Shown piece by piece: positions 26,570 through 35,866 of a stretch of 64,000 nt of DNA. Source of the DNA: Polaribacter sp. NJDZ03 (GTDB taxonomy: Bacteria > Bacteroidota > Bacteroidia > Flavobacteriales > Flavobacteriaceae); assembly GCF_019263805.1 (NCBI RefSeq), contig NZ_CP079195.1, positions 313,501-377,500 of the forward strand. Reading direction: 5' to 3'. The notes under the pieces are model-generated. The model did not search any database and was not told the DNA's origin. It saw nothing but the letters and a program-made list of their open reading frames with translations. Position 1 is the first letter of the stretch; each line of letters starts with the position of its first letter. A program made the position numbers and the translations under genes.

Positions 26570-27083
26570 ATTAAATCATTTTTTTTCTGAAAAGGATTTC
26601 GATTTTCAGGAACCACATGCGGGTCATTTAGACCGTTTTGAACGAAAACTAAATCATTTAAGTAGAAAAAATAAAACTTCTTGGACGTGGATGTCTGTAG
26701 CAGCTTCTATAGTTTTAGTTGTTGGTTTTTGGTTGGGGTCTAGTCATCAAAAAAGACAATTAGATTTGGCAGATGTTTCTCCTAAGATGGAAGAAGTACA
26801 GACTTATTTTGTATCAACAATTTATCAAGAATTAAAAACTTTAGAAAAAAATAGAAGTTTAGATACAGAAAAAATTATAGAGAATGCTTTAGAGGAGTTG
26901 GAGGAGTTGGAAGATGTATATGCTACTTTTGTGAAGGAATTGAATAAAAATGGTAAGCAAATAAAAGTTATTAGTGCTATGATTAAAAATTATCAGCAAC
27001 GTTTATCTGTATTAGAAAATACCCTAAAACAGATAGAGCAAGTTAAAAATCTTAATTTAGAAAAGAATGAAACCTATCTATAA
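26559..27083 (+). CDS. Single-pass membrane protein, putative anti-sigma factor
   Basis: The 174-residue protein starts MEDKLNHFFSEKDFDFQEP; a longer frame from 26532 would run further into the sigma gene. A cytoplasmic part of about 40 residues is followed by one transmembrane helix (SVAASIVLVVGFWLG) and a charged, coiled-coil-prone periplasmic part. Position in the operon and topology fit an anti-sigma factor, but no zinc-binding or other known anti-sigma motif is visible. Confidence 0.7.
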   Translation: MEDKLNHFFSEKDFDFQEPHAGHLDRFERKLNHLSRKNKTSWTWMSVAASIVLVVGFWLGSSHQKRQLDLADVSPKMEEVQTYFVSTIYQELKTLEKNRSLDTEKIIENALEELEELEDVYATFVKELNKNGKQIKVISAMIKNYQQRLSVLENTLKQIEQVKNLNLEKNETYL

Positions 27084-28140
27084 AATTACATTATTATTTC
27101 TTTTAATTCCCTTATTAACGTCTGCTAATATTGATAAAAAGAAACATGAAAAAAATAAGGTTATTACTAAATTTTTTAATGTAAATACAGATGCTAAGCT
27201 AATTATAACCAATAAGTACGGAAATTTAAACATTACTACTTGGGATAAAAATAGGGTAGAAATTGAAGTAACGATTACTATACAAGGTGATGACTTAGAT
27301 GATGTTAACGAAAAACTTTCTACGATAGATGTTGCTTTTAATTCAAATTCTTCTTTAGTAGAAGCGAGAACAATTATTGACAACCAAAAAAGTGCTTGGT
27401 CTTGGTGGGGGAAAAGTAAAAAAATTAATTATAAAATTAATTATGTTGTTAAAATGCCAAGGTCTAACTCCGTAAATTTAAATAATGTGTATGGTGATAT
27501 TTACCTAGATATTTTAGATGGAAGCGCAGCTATTAATTGCAATTATGGCAAGGTTTCTATTGGAAATTTATCAGCAGTAAATAATAATATTAACTTAGAG
27601 TATTGCACAACTTCAAATATTAATTATATGAAAGAAGGGGTTGTGAAAAGTGATTATTCTAAACTAAATATAGGAACATCAGAAAATATAAAAATAAACG
27701 CAAAGTATTCTACTGTAAAAATAGAAAATGCTGTAAATGTAGCTTTTAATTGCGATTACGGTTCTATGTATATTGAGGAGGCAGAAGAAATAAAAGGAAA
27801 TTCAGATTATTTAAGTATGCAATTTGGTACTGTAAAGAAAAATTTATTTATAGAAACAGATTATGGATCTTTAACCGTTAAAAACTTAGTAAAAGGTTTC
27901 CAAAACGTGGTGGTAAATGCAGAATATGCAGGTGTAAATATTGGTGTAGATTCAGATGCAGTTTTCGAATTTGAAATAGATTTACAATATGCAGATTTTA
28001 ATAGAAATGAGAATAATATAGTGTTTTCTAAAAATATTTCTAAGTCAACAGATAAATATTACGAGGGTAAATTTGGAATTGGAAAAAGTAACTCTAAACT
28101 TAAAGTTAAATCTCAGTACGGAGGGGTTACTATTAAATAG
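27067..28140 (+). CDS. Exported beta-repeat protein, DUF4097-like
   Basis: The 357-residue protein has a signal peptide (MKPIYKITLLFLLIPLLTSA) and a long run of repeated short strands with the pattern YGDIYLDILDG, YGKVSIGNLS, YSKLNIGTSE, YSTVKIENAV, YGSMYIEEAE and YGSLTVKNLV, which suggests a beta-solenoid as in DUF4097 adhesin-like proteins. It overlaps the putative anti-sigma gene by 17 bp, so it belongs to the sigma operon. Its role is unknown; envelope location is inferred from the signal. Confidence 0.75.
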   Translation: MKPIYKITLLFLLIPLLTSANIDKKKHEKNKVITKFFNVNTDAKLIITNKYGNLNITTWDKNRVEIEVTITIQGDDLDDVNEKLSTIDVAFNSNSSLVEARTIIDNQKSAWSWWGKSKKINYKINYVVKMPRSNSVNLNNVYGDIYLDILDGSAAINCNYGKVSIGNLSAVNNNINLEYCTTSNINYMKEGVVKSDYSKLNIGTSENIKINAKYSTVKIENAVNVAFNCDYGSMYIEEAEEIKGNSDYLSMQFGTVKKNLFIETDYGSLTVKNLVKGFQNVVVNAEYAGVNIGVDSDAVFEFEIDLQYADFNRNENNIVFSKNISKSTDKYYEGKFGIGKSNSKLKVKSQYGGVTIK

Positions 28141-28176
28141 ATTTCTAATAAAAAAAATAAAATAAAAACAACGATT

Positions 28177-28911
28177 ATGAACAAGAAAATATTTTTAACA
28201 AGCTTAATTTTAACGGTCAGTTTTACTATAAATGCACAAAATTGGTTTGGAAGCAGTAAACAAATAAAAGGAAATGGAAATTTGATTACGCTAACGAAAA
28301 CTACAGAAACGTATAAAAGTATTTCTATAGGTGGATCTTTTGATGTAATTCTTGTTAAAGGGAAAGAAGGTAAAATAACCTTAGAGGGAGAAGAAAATAT
28401 ACTTCCCTTTATAGAAACTGAAGTTTCTGACGGCACTTTAAAAGTAAAGTTTAAGAACAATACAAATATTAGTACCACTAAAAAACTAACAGTAACAGTG
28501 CCTTATATAGATATTGAAAGTGTTGCTTTGGGCGGTTCTGGAAACATTTTAAGTGAAAGTTTAATTAAGGCAAACAATTTTAGTATTAGTTTAGGTGGTT
28601 CTGGAAACATAACTTTAAAAGTTGATGCGAACAATATTAAAGCTGCTATTGGTGGTTCTGGAAATATGAACTTAGAAGGTAGTTGTAACGAGTTTACTTG
28701 TTCTATTGCTGGTTCTGGAGACATTAGTGCGTACGGTTTACAAACGGATGAGGTTTATGTAAATGTTGCTGGTTCGGGTAGTGTAAAAACGAGCGTAAGT
28801 TCTAAAATTGAAGCAAAATTAGTAGGTTCTGGTAATGTTTATTACAAAGGAAACCCTGCAAAAGTTAATAGTAAATCGGTTGGTTCTGGAAGTGTGGTTG
28901 ATAAAAATTAA
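28177..28911 (+). CDS. GIN-domain (DUF2807) exported protein
   Basis: The 244-residue protein has a signal peptide (MNKKIFLTSLILTVSFTINAQ) and the head GIN domain (SIGGSFDVILVKGKEGKITLEGEENILPFIETEV). Its second half repeats GGSGN-type turns (LGGSGNI, IGGSGNM, IAGSGDI, VAGSGSV, VGSGNV), a short beta-solenoid. It is last in the sigma operon, 36 nt after the DUF4097-like gene. The function of the family is not established. Confidence 0.85.
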   Translation: MNKKIFLTSLILTVSFTINAQNWFGSSKQIKGNGNLITLTKTTETYKSISIGGSFDVILVKGKEGKITLEGEENILPFIETEVSDGTLKVKFKNNTNISTTKKLTVTVPYIDIESVALGGSGNILSESLIKANNFSISLGGSGNITLKVDANNIKAAIGGSGNMNLEGSCNEFTCSIAGSGDISAYGLQTDEVYVNVAGSGSVKTSVSSKIEAKLVGSGNVYYKGNPAKVNSKSVGSGSVVDKN

Positions 28912-28912
28912 A

Positions 28913-29725
28913 TTACCACCAAACTAAAAATATTTTAATAAGCTCGCCATTTTGTTTTTTCAACCAGCAAAGTGGTGAGAATTTTCTTTGCAAATATTCT
29001 TCGGCAACAAGGCTAAAACCTTCAAAATTTAACCAAGCAACATTTTTATGAGGAATAGAAATCCAATCTTTTTTATTTGGGATAAAGAACTTACAATCTT
29101 TAAATTGTTCTAACTCGTTTTTGTTGATGTAAAAACCAGCAATACAAGTTTGATTTAATGTTGATAACTCAAGATTTTTATCAGAAAAAGGAATAAATAA
29201 TTGTCCTTTAAAATAAACTTCTTGTTCTATTTCTGAAGCTTTTAAATTAATGGTTTTTAAATACGATATACATTCATTAGAGTAGAGAAGAGGCAGTTGT
29301 TTGTCTTTTAGTTTATCTAATTTTTCTACTAAAGAATCTTTTCTATTCGGGCCAATAAAATGTTCTACTTCTGTTTTTCCTACAGAAGAATCATACAAAT
29401 AAAACTTATAAATAACTTCTAAATGAATTGGTTTTTCATTCCTTAACAAGATGCAATCTAACTCACCTAATGTGATTTTTTCTTTCTGAATTTGAATGTT
29501 CTCACAAATAATAGAAATCGATTTTTCTTGTGCTAATTGATAAGAAACAAAACGTTCTATATATTTACCTAAACGTAGTTTTTCATTGATGTCTATATCA
29601 ATTTTTGTTGATTTCAATTCAATTTTAAATTGATGTAAGCCACAAACAGTATTGCCTTTCCACAAACAATGTGTTTGTAAAAATCCTTCATACCTTTTCT
29701 GAATATCTTTTGTTTTTTGATGCAT
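28913..29725 (-). CDS. DUF1853 family protein
   Basis: The 270-residue protein matches DUF1853 in RLGKYIERFVSYQLAQ, GELDCILLRNEKPIHLEVIYKFYLYD and GPNRKDSLVEKLDKLKDKQLPLL. The E-D...HLEVxxK arrangement resembles a PD-(D/E)XK nuclease-like core, though activity is unproven. The C-terminal part (about 175-270) has many aromatics. It is convergent with the GIN-domain gene, with only 1 bp between the stops. A -7 box 10 nt upstream suggests a nearly leaderless mRNA. Confidence 0.82.
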   Translation of the reverse strand: MHQKTKDIQKRYEGFLQTHCLWKGNTVCGLHQFKIELKSTKIDIDINEKLRLGKYIERFVSYQLAQEKSISIICENIQIQKEKITLGELDCILLRNEKPIHLEVIYKFYLYDSSVGKTEVEHFIGPNRKDSLVEKLDKLKDKQLPLLYSNECISYLKTINLKASEIEQEVYFKGQLFIPFSDKNLELSTLNQTCIAGFYINKNELEQFKDCKFFIPNKKDWISIPHKNVAWLNFEGFSLVAEEYLQRKFSPLCWLKKQNGELIKIFLVWW

Positions 29726-29735
29726 ATATAAGACA

Positions 29736-29743
29736 CAAATTTA
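29736..29743 (-). promoter_or_regulatory. Promoter -7 box for the DUF1853 gene
   Basis: TAAATTTG on the minus strand, 10 nt before the ATG, so transcription would start about 5 nt before the gene. Confidence 0.55.
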
Positions 29744-29853
29744 AATTAATTTAATGCTAAGCAGACAAATAAAAGTACGATTTTATAAATAATGTAATTT
29801 ATAAAGCTGATTTTAAAATAGTATTCTCAACAAAAACGATATTGCTAAACTTT

Positions 29854-29861
29854 TAATTTTG
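29854..29861 (+). promoter_or_regulatory. Promoter -7 box for the DUF2461 gene
   Basis: TAATTTTG, matching TAnnTTTG, about 100 nt before the start codon. Confidence 0.45.
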
Positions 29862-29961
29862 TGTCTTTGCGAGAAAAAAAACATCTCTGTGAATATTCGT
29901 AAAATCCGTATCAATAATATCTAAAAACTTCGTAAGTTTAACCTCTAAAAATTTCACCAAA

Positions 29962-30633
29962 ATGCAATTCGAAAAATCTAGCTTTCAGTTTTTAAAAGAT
30001 TTACAAGAAAATAATAATAGAGAGTGGTTTACAGAGCATAAACCTACTTTTGTAAAGCATCAAAAAAATCTAAAAGAATTATTTTTAGCAATGCAAATGG
30101 ATTTAGAAAAGCATGATGAAATAGATAAAATGAAAATTTATCGTATTTATAGAGATGTTCGTTTTTCTAAAGATAAAACACCTTACAATCCCAGATTTGC
30201 TGTTTCTTTTTCCAGATTAGGAAAACAATTACGCGGAGGCTATTTCTTGCAAATAAAACCTGGAGGGACATTTTTGGGTGGAGGATTTTGGCAACCAGAA
30301 AAAGATGATTTATTCAGATTAAGAAAAGAAATTGAACAAGATTCATTTGAATTTAGAGAAATTTTAGAGCATAAAGACTTTGTAAGATACTTTGAAGGAA
30401 AATTTGGCGGAGATGAATTAAAATCTGCACCAAGAGGTTTTGACAAAGAACATAAAGACATCGATTTATTGCGTAAAAAAGGATTTGTAGCAACTCGAAA
30501 TTTTACAGATGCAGAAGTTTTAGCACCTAACTTTTTAGAAGAATTGGATAAAAGTTTTAAAGCTTTACGTCCGTTTTTTAATTTGTTTAGTGATGTTTTA
30601 ACGACGAACTTAAATGGAGAGACTATTGTTTAA
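29962..30633 (+). CDS. DUF2461 family protein
   Basis: The 223-residue protein matches DUF2461: FLKDLQENNNREWFTEHK at the start, RIYRDVRFSKDKTPYNPRFAV near residue 60, and GGGFWQPEKDDLFRLRKEI near 110. Its function is unknown; there is no signal peptide. It is a lone gene followed by the 177-bp tandem array. Confidence 0.88.
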   Translation: MQFEKSSFQFLKDLQENNNREWFTEHKPTFVKHQKNLKELFLAMQMDLEKHDEIDKMKIYRIYRDVRFSKDKTPYNPRFAVSFSRLGKQLRGGYFLQIKPGGTFLGGGFWQPEKDDLFRLRKEIEQDSFEFREILEHKDFVRYFEGKFGGDELKSAPRGFDKEHKDIDLLRKKGFVATRNFTDAEVLAPNFLEELDKSFKALRPFFNLFSDVLTTNLNGETIV

Positions 30634-30649
30634 GAGTTGAGTTTTGGCG

Positions 30650-31650
30650 AGTTATTTCGCAGAGATTCACAGAGAAAATACAGAGATTCACAGAGGTTTT
30701 TAAATTTGTTTTAAAGACGATTGTCATTTCGAAATGAGCCTTTTTAGGCGATTGAGAAATCTTGAATATTCTAAAATGAAGTTTCCTTTTACTGAGTCAG
30801 TTGTAAATACATTGAAAACATAATTGGGTTCTTTCGCAGAGATTCACAGAGAACATAAAGAGATTCATGGAGGTTTTTAATTTCGTTTTAAAGACAATTG
30901 TCATTTCGAAATGAGCCTTTTTAGGCGATTGAGAAATCTTGAATATTCTAAAATGAAGTTTCCTTTTACTGAGTTAGTTGTAAAAACATTGAAAACATAA
31001 TTGGGTTCTTTCGCTGAGATTCACATAGAACATACAGAGATTCACGGAGGTTTTTAAATTTGTTTTAAAGACGATTGTCATTTCGAAATGAGCCTTTTTA
31101 GGCGATTGAGAAATCTCGAATATTCTATAATGAAGTTTCTTTTTACTGAGTCAGTTGTAAATACATTGAAAACATAATTGGGTTCTTTCGCAGAGATTCA
31201 CAGAGAACATACAGAGATTCACGGAGGTTTTTAATTTCGTTTTAAAGACAATTGTCATTTCGAAATGAGCCTTTTTAGGCGATTGAGAAATCTTGAATAT
31301 TCTAAAATGAAGTTTCCTTTTACTGAGTCAGTTGTAAAAACATTGAAAACATAATTGGGTTCTTTCGCAGAGATTCACGGAGGTTTTTAAATTTGTTTTA
31401 AAGACGATTGTCATTTCGAAATGCGCCTTTTTAGGCGATTGAGAAATCTTGAATATTCTAAAATGAAGTTTCCTTTTACTGAGTAAGTTGTAAATACATT
31501 GAAAACATAATTGGGTTATTTCGCAGAGATTCACAGAGAGCATAAAGAGATTCATGGAGGTTTTTAATTTCGCTTTAAAGACGATTGTCATTTCGAAATG
31601 AGCCTTTTTAGGCGATTGAGAAATCTCCTAGCTTCTAAAATTGAGCTTCT
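30650..31650. repeat. Tandem array of about six 177-bp units
   Basis: The motif TTGTCATTTCGAAATG recurs at 30721, 30898, 31075, 31252, 31408 and 31585, so spacing is 177, 177, 177, 156 and 177 bp; the short unit lacks part of the CAGAGATTCACAGAGAAC block. Each unit has the 12-bp palindrome CATTTCGAAATG, the hairpin GCC-TTTTTA-GGC, a GATTGAGAAATCTT segment, a variable GAATATTCTAAAATGAAG segment, and a block with AGATTCACAGAGA. The array fills the convergent gap. No conserved start codon or promoter is seen, so it is probably non-coding. Confidence 0.95.
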
Positions 31651-31683
31651 TCTTCCTGCTTCATTCGGAATAATATAAAAATT

Positions 31684-33024
31684 TTAGTGCTTCAAATTCT
31701 TATCAACCTCACGTTTTAAAACGATAATTGTAATTATGGTCGATAAAACATCTGCAATAGGGAAAGACCACCAAATACCACTAATTCCATAATATTTAGG
31801 CAAAAAATAAGCTAACGGAATTAAGAAAATCCCTTGTTTTAAAAGGGTTAAAAATAAAGCCGGTAATGCTTTTCCTGCTGCCTGAAAATAGGCAGAACCA
31901 ACTAACTGCATGGTAATTACTGGAGTTGCTAAAAAGACTATTAACATTGCATTTGGCGTTTCAGCTAATAAAGTAGTATCAGTTGTAAAAATACCAATTA
32001 CTTCTTCTTTAAAAAATAAAATGGCTATAAAAATGATGGTTCCTAAAACAGAACCATATAAAAGAGCTTTTTTAATAGTTTCTTTAACTCTTTCATTTTT
32101 ATTTGCACCAATATTATAACCAGCAACAGGTAAAAAACCTTGAGAAACCCCCATAACAGGTGAGAGTGAAAACATCATTACTCGGTTAATAATTCCGTAA
32201 ACGGCAATAGATATTTCTCCGCCATATTTAAAAAGAGAGTAATTTAAAACAATCATTAAGATACTTATTGCACCTTGTCTTACAATAGAAACGCCTCCTA
32301 ATTCTACAATTTCTCTAACAATATTAAAATCTAATTTAAAGTTTTTAGGAATAATTTTTAATTCACTTTTAGAAGATAAAAAGAAATACAATATATAAGA
32401 CCCAGAACTCATAAAAGAAATGGTAGTTGCTAAACCTGCTCCCCACATTCCCCAATTAAAAAATTTGATAAAAATAATATCTAAAATAACATTTAGTACA
32501 GCAGGAACCATCATTGCATACATGGCAAATTTAGGTTTTCCTTCTGCTCTAATGGTTGGGTTTCCCATCATTGCAAAAGCCAAAAAGGGAACTCCATATA
32601 TAACAACACTAAAATATTCTGATGCTATGGGTAAAATATCGCCTTTGGCACCAAATAAATTTAGAAGGGGTACACTAAAAAAAAATCCAAGAATTACAAA
32701 AAGAATGGCTAAAATAACAGTTAATGAAACCTGATTACCAAAAGTTAAAAAGGCTTTTTTAGAATTTCCTGCTCCTAAAGCTCTAGATATAATGGAGCTT
32801 CCTCCAATACCTATTCCCATTCCTATAGAAGAAATTAGAAAAGCAATTGGCAAAACTACTGTAATAGCAGCAATTGCTAAAACACCAATCCATTGTCCCA
32901 CAAAAATAGTATCGACAATCATATTTAAAGACATTACAAGAATTCCTATGGTAGCTGGAGCTGCTTGCTTAATTAATAGTGTACTAATTTTTTGAGTCCC
33001 TAAGTCGTTTGCTAATTCTGTCAT
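31684..33024 (-). CDS. MATE family efflux transporter
   Basis: The 446-residue protein has about 12 hydrophobic segments in two halves. The first half has the MATE motif PATIGILVMSLNMIVDTIFVGQWIG and GIGGSSIISRALGAG; the second has GVSQGFLPVAGYNIGANK. Such carriers expel cationic or organic compounds using Na+ or H+ gradients. The substrate is unknown. It is a lone gene convergent with the repeat array. Confidence 0.9.
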   Translation of the reverse strand: MTELANDLGTQKISTLLIKQAAPATIGILVMSLNMIVDTIFVGQWIGVLAIAAITVVLPIAFLISSIGMGIGIGGSSIISRALGAGNSKKAFLTFGNQVSLTVILAILFVILGFFFSVPLLNLFGAKGDILPIASEYFSVVIYGVPFLAFAMMGNPTIRAEGKPKFAMYAMMVPAVLNVILDIIFIKFFNWGMWGAGLATTISFMSSGSYILYFFLSSKSELKIIPKNFKLDFNIVREIVELGGVSIVRQGAISILMIVLNYSLFKYGGEISIAVYGIINRVMMFSLSPVMGVSQGFLPVAGYNIGANKNERVKETIKKALLYGSVLGTIIFIAILFFKEEVIGIFTTDTTLLAETPNAMLIVFLATPVITMQLVGSAYFQAAGKALPALFLTLLKQGIFLIPLAYFLPKYYGISGIWWSFPIADVLSTIITIIVLKREVDKNLKH

Positions 33025-33106
33025 AATATTTTACAAATATCGATATAAAGACTAAGTTCTCTATAAATCTACGCAGCAATAATTGTTATATATATCATAA
33101 AATTTT

Positions 33107-33114
33107 TATGTTTG
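33107..33114 (+). promoter_or_regulatory. Promoter -7 box for the thioesterase gene
   Basis: TATGTTTG matches TAnnTTTG. It covers the first codon of the longest reading frame (TTG at 33112), so translation must start farther downstream. Confidence 0.55.
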
Positions 33115-33129
33115 CTAAAATTGATTAAA

Positions 33130-33525
33130 GTGGAAAACGTATTTACATTAACGATTACAGTTTCATCCGAAGATATTGACAATTTAGATCATGTAAATAA
33201 TTTGGTCTATGTAAAATGGATGGATAAAATAGCAACAACACATTGGGCTCATTTAACCAAAAATCATCCACTACCACAGTATGTTTGGGTAGTAATGAGG
33301 CATGAAATTGATTATTTAAAACAAGCTAGTTTAGGAGATTTAATTACTGTAAAAACGTGGGTGGGAGAAACCAAAGGGATTACTTCTGTCCGTTTTATGG
33401 AGTTTTATAAAGAGAATACTATATTGGTGAAAGCCAAAACAATATGGGCAATGTTAGATTCTAAAACCTTTAAGCCTGCAAGAATTAGAGAAAATGTTTT
33501 AAAAGTATTACAACTTCCTAAATAA
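33130..33525 (+). CDS. Hotdog-fold acyl-CoA thioesterase (4HBT/FadM-like)
   Basis: The 131-residue protein has the 4HBT core ITVSSEDIDNLDHVNNLVYVKWMDKIATTHW, with the Asp of the DxxxHxNN(xxY) motif that catalyses thioester hydrolysis, and the strand MRHEIDYLKQASLGDLITVKTWV. The start is GTG at 33130, because an in-frame TTG at 33112 lies within the promoter box; a TTG at 33121 is the alternative. It is followed by a separate promoter for the DEAD-box gene. Confidence 0.85.
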   Translation: MENVFTLTITVSSEDIDNLDHVNNLVYVKWMDKIATTHWAHLTKNHPLPQYVWVVMRHEIDYLKQASLGDLITVKTWVGETKGITSVRFMEFYKENTILVKAKTIWAMLDSKTFKPARIRENVLKVLQLPK

Positions 33526-33528
33526 AAG

Positions 33529-33536
33529 TATCTTTG
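33529..33536 (+). promoter_or_regulatory. Promoter -7 box for the DEAD-box helicase gene
   Basis: TATCTTTG begins 3 nt after the thioesterase stop, 20 nt before the helicase ATG. Confidence 0.6.
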
Positions 33537-33555
33537 CACAAAATTAAGATACAAA

Positions 33556-34677
33556 ATGTCAACTTTTTCTTCCTTAGGAATTACCAAAGATTATATACAA
33601 GCAATTAAAGAATTAGGGATTTCTACGCCTTCAGAAATTCAAGAGAAAGCAATTCCAATTTTATTGGATGCGCCTACAGATTTTATTGGTTTAGCACAAA
33701 CAGGTACAGGTAAAACGGCTGCTTTTGGTTTGCCTATACTTCATCATATAGATGCGAGTTCAGACCATATACAAGCGTTAATTTTATCGCCAACCAGAGA
33801 GTTGGTACAACAAATAAAAAAGCAATTATTTAAGTTTACGAAGTTTAGTGAAGATAAAATATTTGTAGAAGCTGTTTTTGGTGGAGAAAAAATTGACAGA
33901 CAAATGAATAATCTTAAGAGAACTACGCATATTGTTGTAGCTACTCCTGGTAGATTAATCGATTTAATAGAAAGAGGAAACATTGATATTAGCCATGTAA
34001 AAACAGTAGTTTTAGATGAAGCTGATGAAATGTTAAGCATGGGTTTTAAACAAGATTTAAATAGAATCTTAAAATTTACAACCGAATCTGATAGAAAAAC
34101 TTGGTTATTTTCTGCAACAATGCCAGAAGAAATTAAGAGAATTGTAAAGACCTATATGGATGCTAATGCGCCAAGAGTAGAAATTAATAGAAGCTCTTTG
34201 GTAAATGCAAATATCCGTCATCATTTTGCTAAAACTACCTTAAAAGAAAAAGCGGCAGATATTGTAACTTTCTTAGAAAAGAGACAAGACCAAAGAGGTA
34301 TTATCTTTTGTAGAACAAAAGCAGGTGCACAGAATTTAGCTGCATTTTTAATTGAAGAAGGTTTTTCTACGGCAGCTTTAGAAGGAGATATGCAACAAAA
34401 AGAACGCGACAAAGTAATGCGTGCTTTTAAGAAAGAGAATTTACAATATTTGGTTTCTACAGATGTTTCTGCACGTGGTATTGATGTTAGTGGTTTAGAA
34501 TTTGTAATTCACCATCAATTACCAGAACAATTAGAATACTACACCCACAGAAGTGGAAGAACTGCAAGAGCAGGAAAAACAGGAGTTTCAATTGCTTTTA
34601 TTTTACCTTCAGAAATCGTGAGAATTCATGAAATTCAGAAAGAGTTAAATATTAAGTTTTCTGAAGTTACCGTATAA
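33556..34677 (+). CDS. DEAD-box RNA helicase
   Basis: The 373-residue cytoplasmic helicase has the F-motif and Q motif (FSSLGITKDYIQAIKELGISTPSEIQEKAIP), Walker A AQTGTGKTAA (about 52-61), PTRELVQQ, DEAD (about 154-157), SAT and the C-terminal HRSGRTAR. It consists of the two RecA cores with almost no C-terminal extension, unlike RhlE, DbpA or CsdA types with basic or RNA-binding tails. It probably acts in ribosome assembly or RNA turnover. Confidence 0.93.
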   Translation: MSTFSSLGITKDYIQAIKELGISTPSEIQEKAIPILLDAPTDFIGLAQTGTGKTAAFGLPILHHIDASSDHIQALILSPTRELVQQIKKQLFKFTKFSEDKIFVEAVFGGEKIDRQMNNLKRTTHIVVATPGRLIDLIERGNIDISHVKTVVLDEADEMLSMGFKQDLNRILKFTTESDRKTWLFSATMPEEIKRIVKTYMDANAPRVEINRSSLVNANIRHHFAKTTLKEKAADIVTFLEKRQDQRGIIFCRTKAGAQNLAAFLIEEGFSTAALEGDMQQKERDKVMRAFKKENLQYLVSTDVSARGIDVSGLEFVIHHQLPEQLEYYTHRSGRTARAGKTGVSIAFILPSEIVRIHEIQKELNIKFSEVTV

Positions 34678-34689
34678 CAAAATCTAAAT

Positions 34690-34722
34690 CGAAGTTTTTT
34701 AGTTGAAAAACTTCGGTTTTTT
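34690..34722 (+). terminator. Terminator after the DEAD-box gene
   Basis: CGAAGTTTTT / AAAAACTTCG stem at 34690-34699 and 34706-34715, with a 6-nt loop and a T6 tract. Confidence 0.85.
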
Positions 34723-34753
34723 GATACTATTTTTCATAATTAAATTGATGTAA

Positions 34754-35377
34754 ATGGAACTCATTTATGTTTTAGATATCTTAGGAACTTTTGCTTTTGC
34801 AATTAGTGGCGCTTTAGTAGCATCTGATAAAAAGTTAGATTTATTTGGTGTGCTAATTATTGCTTTTGTAACTGCAGTTGGTGGCGGAATGTTGCGTGAT
34901 GTTTTAATGAATGCGCATCCGATAAATTGGATTGGTGATTTAAATTATCTCTATACTATTTTTACAGCCGTTATTTTTACATTTCTTTTTAAAAGTAAAA
35001 TAATTTACTTAGGGAAAACAATGTTTTTGTTTGATACAATAGGGATTAGTGTTTTTACTTTGTTAGGTTTAAAAAAAGGATTATTGTTTGATTTACATCC
35101 TATTATTGCTTTAATAATGGGTATGCTTACTGCTGTTTTTGGAGGTGTTTTACGTGATGTCTTAACCAATAAAATACCTTTAATTTTTGAAAAAGAAATT
35201 TATGCTTCTGCTTGTTTAGTTGGTGGAATCGCTTATTTAATTTTAAGTCAATTTAATGTTCCTGAAAATGTAGTTTTTGTATTATCAGCATGTATTATAG
35301 TTATTATCAGGGTAGTTTCTGTTAAGTTTCAGTTAGAATTGCCTAAAATTAAAGAAGATCTATTTACAAAAAAGTAA
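34754..35377 (+). CDS. TRIC / UPF0126 family membrane protein
   Basis: The 207-residue protein has about seven hydrophobic helices and an internal duplication: GGGMLRDVLMN near residue 47 and GGVLRDVLTNKIP near 133. This is the trimeric intracellular cation channel (TRIC) / UPF0126 family; bacterial members conduct monovalent cations. The MaoC-like gene follows 3 nt after its stop. Confidence 0.9.
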   Translation: MELIYVLDILGTFAFAISGALVASDKKLDLFGVLIIAFVTAVGGGMLRDVLMNAHPINWIGDLNYLYTIFTAVIFTFLFKSKIIYLGKTMFLFDTIGISVFTLLGLKKGLLFDLHPIIALIMGMLTAVFGGVLRDVLTNKIPLIFEKEIYASACLVGGIAYLILSQFNVPENVVFVLSACIIVIIRVVSVKFQLELPKIKEDLFTKK

Positions 35378-35380
35378 GAG

Positions 35381-35845
35381 TTGAAACCATTAGAGTTTAC
35401 AAATTTCGAAGATTTTAAAAAGATAAAGGGACAACAATTGCCTGTTGGAGATTGGTATACTATTACCCAGCAAATGATTGATGATTTTGCAAATGCTACT
35501 TTAGACAAACAATGGATTCATATTGATGAAAAAAGAGCAGAGAAGGAGAGTCCTTTTAAAGCTACCATTGCACATGGTTTTATGTCTGTAGCCATGATTT
35601 CTAAATTATTAGAGGCTTCTTTTTCGATAAAAAGTATTAAAATGGGCTTGAATTATGGCTTAAATAAAGTCCGTTTTCCTAATCCTGTTCCTGTAAATAG
35701 TCAATTAAGGATGATTACAGTTGTTAAGGAAATTAAAGAAATGCCCCATAACGGAATAAAAGTTACATTTTCTTGTACGATAGCAATTAAAGGACAAGAA
35801 AAACCAGCTTGTGTTGCAGAGTTTCTTGCCGCTTTTTTTCAATAA
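35381..35845 (+). CDS. MaoC-like hydratase
   Basis: The 154-residue hotdog protein has the MaoC/hydratase 2 motif IDDFANATLDKQWIHIDEKRAEKESPFKATIAHGFM, with the catalytic D and H of DxxxxH. Such enzymes hydrate trans-2-enoyl-CoA. The start is TTG at 35381, three bases after the TRIC stop; no ATG is available in this frame near the start. The substrate cannot be inferred. Confidence 0.87.
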   Translation: MKPLEFTNFEDFKKIKGQQLPVGDWYTITQQMIDDFANATLDKQWIHIDEKRAEKESPFKATIAHGFMSVAMISKLLEASFSIKSIKMGLNYGLNKVRFPNPVPVNSQLRMITVVKEIKEMPHNGIKVTFSCTIAIKGQEKPACVAEFLAAFFQ

Positions 35846-35866
35846 AAGGAAATAAATAAAAGGATT

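Noticed and set aside
31328..31591. 87-codon minus-strand reading frame inside the 177-bp array
   Set aside because: It arises because 177 is divisible by three, so any open frame repeats. It has no ribosome-binding site or promoter, and the peptide only repeats the array.
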